Notes under the pieces: model-generated
What the model saw: the letters and a program-made list of their open reading frames with translations, nothing else
Databases searched by the model: none
Told to the model about the DNA's origin: nothing
Program-made: the position numbers and the translations under genes
From: CBDCWT01 sp965223305
Lineage (GTDB): Bacteria; Planctomycetota; Planctomycetia; Pirellulales; Pirellulaceae
Direction: 5' to 3'
NCBI GenBank assembly: GCA_965223305.1
Contig: CBDCWT010000022.1
Span: 22,462-86,461 of the forward strand
DNA: 64,000 nt
Shown: positions 55,401 through 63,334 of the stretch, piece by piece
Numbering within the stretch: position 1 is the stretch's first letter
Layout of the letters: each line of letters opens with the position of its first letter

Positions 55401-55790
55401 TCAGTCTTCAGGGTGTTCCCGATGCCATTCCAAGGCGGGGCCGTTCAGCAGAAGGGCAAAGTGATTCAGCACGTCGCGCCCCAAGATCCCGATGTCCTCG
55501 GTCGTTAGTAGATAGCGGCCGCGAAACGTGTTCCCAAAGAAGACCATGTCGAGCACTACGGAGTTGGAGAAACTGCTCTGACCATCGAAACCCGTTAACT
55601 CGTATCGATGCTCCGTGTCCAGCGAGATTCCTAACCGCTGCACCCGGGAGACCGGCAACAGCGTAACGTCGGCTCCAGTGTCAAGCAGCATTCGGACACC
55701 CGATACTACCTTACCCGTCGGCGAGTTTCGCAGCTGGACATCAGCCACAGCTGCGGGTGGGTAGAACTGTTCCGAATCATATCGCGGCAT
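55401..55790 (-). CDS. Retroviral-type (clan AA) aspartic protease
   Basis: 129 residues. The active-site motif MLLDTGADVTLLPVSRV is the DTGA hallmark of retropepsin-like proteases, and ILGRDVLNHF near the C-terminus is the matching flap/hydrophobic block. The single-domain size fits a protein that works as a dimer. It overlaps the upstream DUF104-like gene by 14 bases, so the two are translationally coupled. This pairing of a small DUF104/AF2212-like protein with a clan AA protease is known in many genomes and is sometimes listed as a toxin-antitoxin-like pair; the function is not established. Confidence 0.85.
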   Translation of the reverse strand: MPRYDSEQFYPPAAVADVQLRNSPTGKVVSGVRMLLDTGADVTLLPVSRVQRLGISLDTEHRYELTGFDGQSSFSNSVVLDMVFFGNTFRGRYLLTTEDIGILGRDVLNHFALLLNGPALEWHREHPED

Positions 55791-55986
55791 CAGAATCCGA
55801 TTCGATCACTTCTTTCTCGAAATCGCCGACTTGCTGCAGATCGACAAGTCGCGGGCTGCGCAACCGAAATGCGCCGTCCGACGCCTCTGGTACCAGTACA
55901 ACAACCTTCGTGTTATCTGGTAGAGTGATGCCACCAGACAACTTGATTCGTCCGTTCTCGACAGTCCCTTCAAAGCTCTTGGTCAA
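55777..55986 (-). CDS. DUF104/AF2212-like small antitoxin-type protein
   Basis: 69 residues. The start MTKSFEGTVENGRIKLSGGITLPDNTKVVVLV has the AF2212-like pattern (AxVENGxIxLxxxxxLPxGxxVxV). The C-terminus is acidic (EKEVIESDSDAAI). It is cytoplasmic and short, probably binding its partner or DNA. The downstream aspartic-protease gene begins inside its last codons (14-base overlap). Confidence 0.8.
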   Translation of the reverse strand: MTKSFEGTVENGRIKLSGGITLPDNTKVVVLVPEASDGAFRLRSPRLVDLQQVGDFEKEVIESDSDAAI

Positions 55987-56327
55987 TTCTGACTCTCACT
56001 TCTCGCGCGAATTCAAGATCAACACTCAGTATACCGTGACACGCCGCAAAAACGCAATCGGCACTCCTGGAGCTCTATGCGCCTATGCCTCGGTGGATCC
56101 GCTGCGCTCGCCGTCCTGGCTCGCTGCGCGGATGCCGTCCAGGCACCGCGGCTATCTTTGCGGCGGTCGTCCATGACCGCCGTGAGGGTCAATGGACACC
56201 GGGTACCCAGCGCCATGGACCAACACGCGTCACGAGTTCCGCGGGCCAAATCGCCGCGATTGAACCACCATCCGTCGGCCCGCGGTCTGAGTCATCAAGA
56301 GGCCTACCTGAACCCTGCGCTCCTCGG
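55987..56327. repeat. Gap with structured repeat R3 copy b and R2-end fragment
   Basis: 56075-56290 repeats the last ~220 bases of R2, including the R3 element at 56239-56285 (perfect CCGCGGGCC/GGCCCGCGG stem, inner AATCG-CCG-CGATT). It lies between the immunity gene (3' end at 56328) and the DUF104-like gene. No gene is visible. Confidence 0.8.
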
Positions 56328-57059
56328 CTATGCAACCGTAATCTGCTCGACACAGCAATGTAGCAAGTCGGCGAACTGCAGCAACTCAAAAGCCCTGTCC
56401 GAGACGACAAATCCAGGATAGAAGATATGTGATCGAAAGATGTCTGTCTTCCCGATAAACCTGTTGGGCAGAGTTTTTTCGCGGCGATGCCTCGTGGTTG
56501 CTGCACGATTGGCATGCGACTCGTTGAAGACCGTACGACCGCATTCGTCGCATTCTGTTACTCTGTTCCCATCTTCTTCCCAATATCGGTACGCCGTGTG
56601 TTCCTCGACGACCCATTCCACAGTTTCATCGATTTCACCATCCGATCTACTGATTGGCAGGACGCCCAAACCAGACAGACAAGCCGCCATAAACAACTCG
56701 GCAAGATTAATCTTGGTAGCACAGAGGCAATTCATTGGCCAGAAGATACAGCCTTTTGCGGTAGGACGTTCTCGCCAATGGGCCGGCCCGAAGATGTCGC
56801 CCCCAAGTAGTTTCTGAGGGGCCGTTGGAGCTTTATCTTGCAGTCGCCAAAGTCGATTAATCTCTGCAAGTAGTGCGGCGTCGATCGGCAATCCGTCTGC
56901 CTGCACAAGAAGTGGTTTGATCGGCTCGGGACAGGCTGCCAGAATGCGTCGCCCGCTGGCAGAGACGCCACAGTGAGTACACTTGATCCCTCCAATAACC
57001 AGTTCGTGTTCAATGTATCCGTGGGTGTCGTGATCTGCCGTTGGTCGTATATGCCACAT
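56328..57059 (-). CDS. Double-CXXCG motif protein, candidate immunity protein
   Basis: 243 residues with C27-T-H-C30-G and C170-D-E-C173-G, the paired CXXCG motifs of the family called gmx_para_CXXCG/double-CXXCG, frequent in Myxococcus and Gemmata. Additional Cys residues (C104, C111, C113, C127) are present. The C-terminal segment DIFRSHIFYPGFVVSDRAFELLQ fits the family's ending. In Myxococcus, family members lie beside toxin lipoproteins as immunity proteins (SitI type; from memory). Here it is the third gene of a minus-strand cassette: the RHS tip, then a small membrane protein, then this gene with 9 bases between stop and start. Confidence 0.78.
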   Translation of the reverse strand: MWHIRPTADHDTHGYIEHELVIGGIKCTHCGVSASGRRILAACPEPIKPLLVQADGLPIDAALLAEINRLWRLQDKAPTAPQKLLGGDIFGPAHWRERPTAKGCIFWPMNCLCATKINLAELFMAACLSGLGVLPISRSDGEIDETVEWVVEEHTAYRYWEEDGNRVTECDECGRTVFNESHANRAATTRHRREKTLPNRFIGKTDIFRSHIFYPGFVVSDRAFELLQFADLLHCCVEQITVA

Positions 57060-57068
57060 TGACTGTTT

Positions 57069-57431
57069 CTACCGTCTACCAGCGCGATTGGGGATGTCTC
57101 CTCCACTGGGATCGTTGAGCAGCCGCCAAAACCAGCTCTGCTGCAAACCTCGCCTCAGAGTTCCGCTTCGATAGTACTCCTCATAGGCCTCCCCGGCCTC
57201 CTCGCAGGCCTGTTCTGCGATGTCGATAAACGGCCAAGCAGCATCGCGTGTTGCATCCTCCGCTGCGACGAGAATTCCCTCTTTTGTCGCTGTGAAGACA
57301 AACGTGAGGACGATGAGCCCTTTGGCACCGCGCGTAGTGAGTTTCAGAACCTTGGATCCGCCACTGGCCTGGGCAGCTTTGGCCGCCTCACGCATTCGCC
57401 GGAGCCACTTTCCCCATTCCTTGTAGCTCAT
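57069..57431 (-). CDS. Small membrane-associated protein of the RHS cassette
   Basis: 120 residues. A basic N-terminus (MSYKEWGKWLRRMREAAKAA) leads to a hydrophobic segment (GLIVLTFVFTATKEGILVAA) and an acidic amphipathic stretch (IAEQACEEAGEAYEEYY). No family recognised. It sits 27 bases after the toxin-tip stop and 9 bases before the double-CXXCG gene, so it is a fixed part of the cassette, maybe a chaperone or second immunity factor. Confidence 0.65.
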   Translation of the reverse strand: MSYKEWGKWLRRMREAAKAAQASGGSKVLKLTTRGAKGLIVLTFVFTATKEGILVAAEDATRDAAWPFIDIAEQACEEAGEAYEEYYRSGTLRRGLQQSWFWRLLNDPSGGDIPNRAGRR

Positions 57432-57458
57432 CGTCGCTTGCTTGCCCCGCCCAAGCAG

Positions 57459-57824
57459 CTAATCAAAGTCCACCTTCATTTTATTTAGGTGTGCAACGAC
57501 TTCTGCGGGAGTCGGGGCCGTGCCCCGCGCATCGCAAGCGTCGAAGAACTTCTTCCACTCTTTGTTCCATCGGGGATGAAGTTGCCGCCCGGTCCCCCAA
57601 TTCAGATGATACTCCGAGTCAATAATCCAACCCCACTGTGCATCATTAACATCGAATCCGAGTTGACGAAATATCTCGCGGAATTGCCAAGGCAATAGAT
57701 GGTGCCACTGCGCCCTCTTACCGTCCGGATCGAGTGCATTTGTTGCGCTATTGTTAGCGTACCGATACAAGTTCGTTGGATCCCCTTCAAACCCGATCGG
57801 ATCCTCACTGATCCAACTGCCCAC
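57459..57824 (-). CDS. Orphan RHS C-terminal tip with WHH-motif nuclease-like toxin
   Basis: 121 residues from a possible GTG start at 57824; the same frame is open back to 57893 and includes the RHS hallmark RARWYDPAVGSWISEDPIG. After LYRYANNSATNALDPDG the variable tip begins: AQWHHLLPWQFREIFRQLG, a later EYHLN and HPRWNKEWKKFF. HH followed by a distal His and a WN..W block is typical of the HNH/LHH-type tips and of Myxococcus Sit-type toxins. There is no RHS core upstream, because TAG at 57894 and recombinase sequence lie there. It is an orphan tip cassette with the putative immunity gene two genes downstream. Confidence 0.72.
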   Translation of the reverse strand: MGSWISEDPIGFEGDPTNLYRYANNSATNALDPDGKRAQWHHLLPWQFREIFRQLGFDVNDAQWGWIIDSEYHLNWGTGRQLHPRWNKEWKKFFDACDARGTAPTPAEVVAHLNKMKVDFD

Positions 57825-57954
57825 AGCCGGGTCGTACCATCGTGCTCGATTGTCCAGCCTAAGGCGGTTTTCGAGCGCGAGGCGCGTTTGGACCTAGCAT
57901 GCAAGGGCCGTTCGCAGCGCGCCAAAGTCGCTTTGCGCACGTTTGATCACTTCC

Positions 57955-57976
57955 CGCGCGCGTGCGTGTGCGCGCG
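57955..57976. other. 22-bp alternating purine-pyrimidine tract
   Basis: CG/TG dinucleotides alternate without a break for 22 bases, a sequence prone to Z-DNA. It lies in the junction between the recombinase terminator and the orphan RHS tip. Confidence 0.6.
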
Positions 57977-58005
57977 AAATAGCAAGTGCGTTTGCTTTTG
58001 TCAAA

Positions 58006-58036
58006 GAGCCTGGCGGGCACCTTGCCCGCCAGGCTC
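58006..58036 (-). terminator. Recombinase intrinsic terminator
   Basis: A perfect 13-bp stem GAGCCTGGCGGGC (58006-58018) and its complement (58024-58036) with a 5-base loop lies 30 bases after the recombinase stop. On the minus strand it is followed by TTTG. The T-run is short, so termination may be partial. Confidence 0.65.
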
Positions 58037-58065
58037 AATTGTAACACGACACCACGCAGCAAGCG

Positions 58066-59049
58066 TCATTCATCAGATTCAGCTGGACGCTCAAGACGCG
58101 CGGGATGCGTCTTGGTGTGCACCTCCTTCAAGTGCTTGATCGATACGTGTGTGTAGATCTGGGTCGTATCAAGCTTGGAATGGCCCAGAATCGATTGAAG
58201 TGTTCTCAAATCGGCACCCCCTTCCAGCATGAGCGTCGCTGCACTATGGCGAAATAAATGGCACGAGCCTGCCTTGGTGATCCCCGCAAGCTGGATGTAG
58301 TGACGAACCAACTGAGACAAGTTCGGTGCGCCGAAAGGACGACCTCGGCGTGACAGATAGATCGTCGTTTCGTTACGTAAACAGGCTAGCTGAGGACGAA
58401 CCTCTTCCAAGTACTTGCCCAGCCAACCGAGCGCTCGTTCACCAATCGGCACGTGACGGTCTTTGCGACCCTTGCCTTGGCGAATCAAGATCGTGCCACG
58501 TTCCCAGTCGACGTCGTCCACTTTCAAGTTGATCAACTCTCCACGTCGGATGGCCGTCGAATAGAACGTCTCCAGGATCGAGCGGTCACGGATGCCCAGC
58601 GCGTAACTTAAGTCGCAGCTGTTCATGATCGTGTCCACTTCACGTGCTGAGAGGACGTTCTCGGGTAAGCGGCGTTCTTCCTTGGGGAACTCCAGCTCTG
58701 CCGTTGGGTTGCTCGCGATCAACTTTTCCTTGGTCAGCCAGCGGAACCAACACCGTAGGCCAACCAGACGGGTCAACTGGCTGCCGAAGCGTAGCGGCTT
58801 GCCCACTTTGGTCCGGTAGTAGTACAGGTGCCGTTGGTAAGCGGCCATGACCTCCGGCGTGATCTCATCGGCAAACTGCAGACCACGATCGTCGCACCAG
58901 CGGACGAACTGACCCAAGTACAGACGACGCATGGCCGCCGTCTTGACCGAGTAGTTGCAAACCAGCAGGTGTTGCAGGTGACGCTCCAGCAACAGTTCCA
59001 GCGGCTGGCTGGCCGACTTCGACGCTTTCGACTTTTTCCTACCTGCCAT
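58066..59049 (-). CDS. Tyrosine recombinase/integrase (XerC-like)
   Basis: 327 residues from ATG 59049 with AAAGGAG about 7 bases before it. A SAM-like N-terminal core-binding domain (LLERHLQHLLVCNYSVKT) precedes the catalytic domain. Catalytic residues are R168 (TAIRRGEL), K193 (GKGRKDR), H264-x-x-R267 (HLFRHS), H290 (LGHSKL) and Y299 (QIYTHV). It lacks the extra helix of integron integrases (IntI), so it is XerC-like. The basic start MAGRKKSKASK is shared in kind with the RHS fragment at 53799. The ATPase gene lies upstream in the same direction beyond the R1 terminators. It is probably the recombinase of a mobile element. Confidence 0.92.
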   Translation of the reverse strand: MAGRKKSKASKSASQPLELLLERHLQHLLVCNYSVKTAAMRRLYLGQFVRWCDDRGLQFADEITPEVMAAYQRHLYYYRTKVGKPLRFGSQLTRLVGLRCWFRWLTKEKLIASNPTAELEFPKEERRLPENVLSAREVDTIMNSCDLSYALGIRDRSILETFYSTAIRRGELINLKVDDVDWERGTILIRQGKGRKDRHVPIGERALGWLGKYLEEVRPQLACLRNETTIYLSRRGRPFGAPNLSQLVRHYIQLAGITKAGSCHLFRHSAATLMLEGGADLRTLQSILGHSKLDTTQIYTHVSIKHLKEVHTKTHPARLERPAESDE

Positions 59050-59327
59050 GACAAAACTCCTTTCGAGACTGAGCTCGGCGCGTACCGGTAGCGCGGTGAA
59101 ACGCCAAGCGTTTGAAAAAAGAGACCGCCAAACGGGGCGATCTCAAAGGGAAAACACGGGCCAACTTGGCCCGTCAGAGAAGGCGTTTTTTTAAGGGGGC
59201 ATTACACCTTCTGGCGCCAAACTTCGACCGATTCGCCGTTACTCGCTGAAAGACAGAACCTTACGGCGAAAATGAGCACCCACATCCGGGGCTCAATGGG
59301 GGCTCGTTGGGGGCTCAATGGGGGGCT
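59033..59327. repeat. Leader repeat R1, copy b
   Basis: It matches 53783-54077 base for base without gaps. It contains the recombinase start, the TACCGGTA dyad (59078-59094), two terminators for the upstream ATPase (hairpins 59121-59144 with A-run 59115-59120, and 59156-59174) and, at 59288-59326, four G-runs separated by 6-base loops (potential G-quadruplex on the plus strand). The ATPase stop codon lies inside it, at 59293. Confidence 0.9.
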
Positions 59328-60984
59328 TCTGCTTGGCCGCAGCATGCTCGAAGTAGGCGGTAGAATGCTCGAACTTGTTCATCTGCTCTGGATCGATCAG
59401 ACCCATCAAGAACGGCTCTCCCTCTTGACCCTCGCCGTCGTACAGCAACTCATAGACGTATTGCTGGCCGCGACGGCCGCGATGCGGCAAGAGGTACTCC
59501 AGTTGCACCAGCTTCCCAAGGTGCGTACGCACTTGGAAGTCAGACCAGCCAGTTGCCTCCCGCAGTTCGCGACGCGTGAAGCGGAAGGCCGAACGTTCCA
59601 CCTGAACTTCACGAGAGCGCTGGCCAACGAACTCATGGACCAACAACAGTAAGCGTCGTGTTTGCGGTGACAGTTCGTCTAGCGTGCGTCCTAACACTTC
59701 GCTGGCCAGCTTGTTGGCCAACACGATGTCCTGGCAAGTGACTTCGATGTACTCGAGTGTCTCGCCCTGCAACTCAGCCTTCTCGAGCGGACGCTGGTGT
59801 TGATGCAACAGCGCGATGGCGTCAATCAAGTTGAGGTACTTTTCGTGGTCACGACGAGTGCGTGTCTTGTCGTCCAAGAAGGTCAACTTGCGGGCGTAGG
59901 GGTTCACCACGACGAGCGGCCTCAACAGACGCTGAGCGTTTTGATGCAGCTTTACCAGCTTGCTTGCCGAGCGGGCCGCCAAACGGCCCTCCAGCGTGCG
60001 GCTTTCACGCTGCTGTTTGTGGATCTCCTGCGTTTGCTGGCGATCCTCGCTGACCGCCAACACCAAACAGCGGTTGATCAGCTCGAAGTCGACGTCGCTC
60101 GATGTAGTCGTCAGGAAGATCATCACGGGCCCTTCCACGTGATAATCTTCACTAGCCAAGCGACCGCTGGTCTGCTTGGAAGCACTGGCCATGCGCAGTT
60201 CGCCCTCGCTTTGCAACAGTTTCAAGGCGTAGGCTGCCTCTTGGACGCCCTCTTCTTCGGCGACGGCCAGGATCTTGTGTTTCAGATTCTCCTGGCCCAT
60301 GTAGAACAGCGATTGGCCTGTCATCGCTGAGTACTTGATCACCTCTTCCTCGGGCATCAGCGTCAGGATGGCTTCCATCAAGGACGTCTTACCCGCTGAG
60401 GAGGAAGACTGGACCACGACAGCCAGTGGTTTGTCGAGTTTGCGGCTGGTGGCCGCCAAGTAACCGGCCAGTTTGTTGGTCTGTTCGCCGACGAAGCCGC
60501 ACTGCTGGAGGTCCGAGACGATCCGCTCGGTGAGCTTGGGGTCTTGCAGTAGCTGCATGGCTTCCGCTTGTTCAGCCTCTGTCAGCTCCGGTGCGCTGGT
60601 ACGTGACGTGAGAGTGCCGAGAATCTGTTCGTCTTGCAGTTGTTCTAGCGCGAGCAGGATACGGCCGATGTCTCGCTTGATGACGTCTTGCTCCACACAC
60701 AGCTCTTCGGAGGCTGCTTTGATGAACGACCGTCTGAGTCGGGCCGTGTAGAGATCAAGCGTATCGAGATGGATGGCATCTTGCCTCGTGGCCAGGATGT
60801 TGACCTTCAACTGGCCGTGCGTTGTATTTTTCTCGAGTCCTCGGATGCGATAGTGACGCTCGGCCACGGTGAAGTGAACTTCGTGGTCTTTGACTTCGGT
60901 GTGAAAATCTTCCTGCTTGCCGTTGTTCTGTGTGTGTTGGCTGTCCTCTGCGCGTACCGGTAGCGCCCTGCTCTTTCTAGACAT
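59293..60984 (-). CDS. Mobile-element AAA-type ATPase (primase-associated replicative family)
   Basis: 563 residues from ATG 60984 (MSRKSRALPVRAEDSQ); a longer frame upstream is in repeat R2. The Walker A-like loop is VVQSSSSAGKTSLMEAIL. Further blocks EEEVIKYSAMTGQSLFYMG, HKILAVAEEEGVQEAAYALK and VEGPVMIFLTTTSSDVD match from memory the ATPase part of large CHC2/toprim primase-helicase proteins of mobile elements. The CHC2 zinc and toprim domains are absent here. The C-terminus has a winged-helix-like part (RFTRRELREATGWSDFQVRTHL). The stop is inside repeat R1. It probably supports replication or transposition of the element. Confidence 0.78.
   Translation of the reverse strand: MSRKSRALPVRAEDSQHTQNNGKQEDFHTEVKDHEVHFTVAERHYRIRGLEKNTTHGQLKVNILATRQDAIHLDTLDLYTARLRRSFIKAASEELCVEQDVIKRDIGRILLALEQLQDEQILGTLTSRTSAPELTEAEQAEAMQLLQDPKLTERIVSDLQQCGFVGEQTNKLAGYLAATSRKLDKPLAVVVQSSSSAGKTSLMEAILTLMPEEEVIKYSAMTGQSLFYMGQENLKHKILAVAEEEGVQEAAYALKLLQSEGELRMASASKQTSGRLASEDYHVEGPVMIFLTTTSSDVDFELINRCLVLAVSEDRQQTQEIHKQQRESRTLEGRLAARSASKLVKLHQNAQRLLRPLVVVNPYARKLTFLDDKTRTRRDHEKYLNLIDAIALLHQHQRPLEKAELQGETLEYIEVTCQDIVLANKLASEVLGRTLDELSPQTRRLLLLVHEFVGQRSREVQVERSAFRFTRRELREATGWSDFQVRTHLGKLVQLEYLLPHRGRRGQQYVYELLYDGEGQEGEPFLMGLIDPEQMNKFEHSTAYFEHAAAKQKPPIEPPTSPH
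60950..60966. promoter_or_regulatory. 17-bp TACCGGTA dyad shared with the R1 leaders
   Basis: An identical 17-base sequence occurs at 59078-59094, and a copy with one change at 53828-53844. Here it lies inside the first codons of the ATPase gene. The core TACCGGTA is a perfect palindrome flanked by GCG/CGC. It could be an operator or a recombinase site. Confidence 0.5.
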
Positions 60985-61035
60985 TTTTCTGCTCCCGAAA
61001 GTGAATGGACGCCGAAACACCAGCTCCGGCGATTG

Positions 61036-62207
61036 CGTGTCCTTCAGGTTTGTGGTGCAAACCGGTCCACCAGCAGCGTCAACTACTGCTGCAAAACGTG
61101 AAACACAATCCACCTCCTTAAGGACGCGACAAATCGCCTCGGCTGTCAACCCCTTCGCGCATTTTTTTCGGACGAGTTCACGAGCGCGTCGGACGCGTTC
61201 CTCGTGCCGAGGAAGCGCGCCGTCGCTCGGCTGGCATGCTGGTGCCGATTTGATTCTGCCCCTTGCGTTGCCGCTCACTCGGACCTCACCTGCAAAGGCG
61301 ACGTGTCACCTCCGCCTCCGCCGTTCGTCGCTCGCCGGACTCGCTTCGCTCAGACAGGTGAGCGACCGACGACCGGCTCCAGCGAAGGCGACACTCGACA
61401 AGCTGCCTGTTAGACGCACAGACGGAAACTCGTTTGGAAAACACTGAGGCGTCGTTCATCGGGAAGACGCATTGATGCCCGCGTGGTGCCACATGGGAAG
61501 CGCATCGGACTGCGCTTGGTCGCTTCGTCGACTTGCGCGGAAGCGTGGTTGGCGCGGAAGATCTGTTGCGCCGATGACGCAGAGCTACGTTTCCACGCTC
61601 CCTGCGCTGCGCCGCTGCCCCTACGCGGGCTCTTGTTGTGCCGCTCCCGACTTGGCTCGCACAGCTCGCCGCGCGGTCGCTCGCGGCCTCAATAAAGGGG
61701 TACTCGGGCATCCTGCCCTCGTACTTCTCTTTCGCGGGCATCCATGCCCTGGCGGCCGGTCGCATTCGCTCGCTAGTCGTCTAGGAAACAACACTACTCG
61801 ACATGGGAAATCGTGCTGAATAGGCAACCGCCCACGCGATCATCGCTCGCTCGACGCTCCGGGCCACCGCTACCACCTTCGCTGTTTGCGCTGAGCGGCT
61901 TCGGGAGACAGCTACTATGCGAAGCGTCTTGCCTTCGGTTCCGCTTCCTGGCCCTGCGCTATGCGGCGTCCGCGGGCCGCTGGGTCCACCTACGGCTGCG
62001 CCTCCGGTGGATCCGCTACGCTCGCCTTCCTGGCTCGCTGCGCGGATGCCGTCCAGGCACCGCGGCCCTCTTTTGCGGCGGTCGTCCATGACCGCCGTGG
62101 GGGTCAATGGACGCCGTGGACCCAGCGCGATGGACCAACACGCGTAACGAGTTCCGCGGGCCAAACCGCGGCGGTTTGAACCATCGTCCGTCGGCCCGCG
62201 GTTCGAG
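61036..62207. repeat. Long direct repeat R2, copy b
   Basis: About 1.17 kb matching 54211-55296 in the same orientation. It includes the GTTAGAC block at 61409, a GGGAAATCGTGCTGAATAGG block and the R3 element at 62154-62201 (perfect outer stem, inner AACCG-CGG-CGGTT hairpin). No gene is supported. Confidence 0.8.
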
Positions 62208-62422
62208 CTTCGGAAAGTCAGCCAGAATTCCGCCGCCGTCGTGAATAGGCTCCTTCGTCCATGCCGATTCGGCGGCGATCTCGGACGTTCATCTGCAGAA
62301 TTGCCAAGAAGCCGAGGTTAGAGCCGACTCAACGTCCAGCCCAGAGCACTGCTGCTTGGTAAACTACTGCAATTGGTTTGGATATCCGTCCCTGGTTCGT
62401 CTCCAGCATTGTTCTCAGTTGA

Positions 62423-62875
62423 ATGGTCCTAGCTGCAATCATCGCCTCATCACTTGTAGTTTTGGTTGGTGCAACTGCGTCTCTGGTCGGAGGATACCGA
62501 GAGAGGCGTGAGCTAGCTTGCGGTCGTCCCTCCGTGGACACTGTTGTCAACATGACGAGCACCAACCGTAAGCTCGTGTTGTCAAAACTCGGCAAGCCGG
62601 ATGAAACCGGCTGTTACTCGATTTCCAGAGATGCGCTGAAACGAATCCAACGCAAGACACTGTGTAGATTCTTCGATCATCCCGCTATCGATCTGGCGTC
62701 AATTACTGCCGCCATTGCTGCCCCTGTGATCTGGTTGAGCTTGCCATCCGCGGCACTACTCTTGTCATTGCTTAATTTCGTGTCGATGGCATTCGGCTAT
62801 CTGCTGGCAGTAACAAGCAGCATTTCCTTGGGGCAGTGGGAGCATTGGATAGATCAACAGCGTGAAGAACGTTGA
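62423..62875 (+). CDS. Hypothetical small membrane protein
   Basis: 150 residues. Hydrophobic segments near 1-24 (MVLAAIIASSLVVLVGATASLVGG) and 90-133 (LASITAAIAAPVIWLSLPSA and LNFVSMAFGYLLAVTSSISL) flank a soluble loop. The C-terminus is charged (WIDQQREER). No family recognised and no clear ribosome-binding site. It lies between R3 copies c and d. Confidence 0.5.
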   Translation: MVLAAIIASSLVVLVGATASLVGGYRERRELACGRPSVDTVVNMTSTNRKLVLSKLGKPDETGCYSISRDALKRIQRKTLCRFFDHPAIDLASITAAIAAPVIWLSLPSAALLLSLLNFVSMAFGYLLAVTSSISLGQWEHWIDQQREER

Positions 62876-63334
62876 CAACCAGCGGGGGTCGCCGATTAGT
62901 CAGACGTGCGCTGTTGACTACAGGCAATTACGACTGGAGTTCCCGGCTCGATCAAATGTGGCCATTCTTGTACAGCTTCACCGACGGAGAGGCGTCGCGC
63001 TGAACGTACTACATCCTTCATACTGGAAGCGTCGTTGATCACGGGGTGCTGACCAACAGCAGCACTGCGTCACCTAATTCCGCCACATCAGCTAACAGCC
63101 GGGTGACATCCGCTCGCGTTACAACTGTCCCGCTAAGTCTCATCTCGTCAACTTTCACGGTTGGCTGTTTTCGTCCTCGTCGGGTAGGAAGCACGCGTCA
63201 CGAGTTCCGCGGGCCAAAACGCGGCGATTTGAACCAACATCCGTCGGCCCGCGGTCCGAATAAAAGGACTCGGTGCTGTTCGATCCGAGAGCCGCAGTGG
63301 TCCACTATGTGCGGCCACGGGCATGACCACACTG
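62876..63334. repeat. Gap with structured repeat R3 copy d
   Basis: 459 bases. R3 copy d is at 63207-63254 (CCGCGGGCC/GGCCCGCGG, inner hairpin imperfect). The rest of R2 is absent here, so R3 occurs without it. Nothing else is recognised. Confidence 0.7.

Noticed and set aside
62160..62210. TTTGAACC motif resembling an inverted tRNA T-loop, also in other R3 copies
   Set aside because: The flanking bases do not form a T-stem, and no acceptor or anticodon arms are present.
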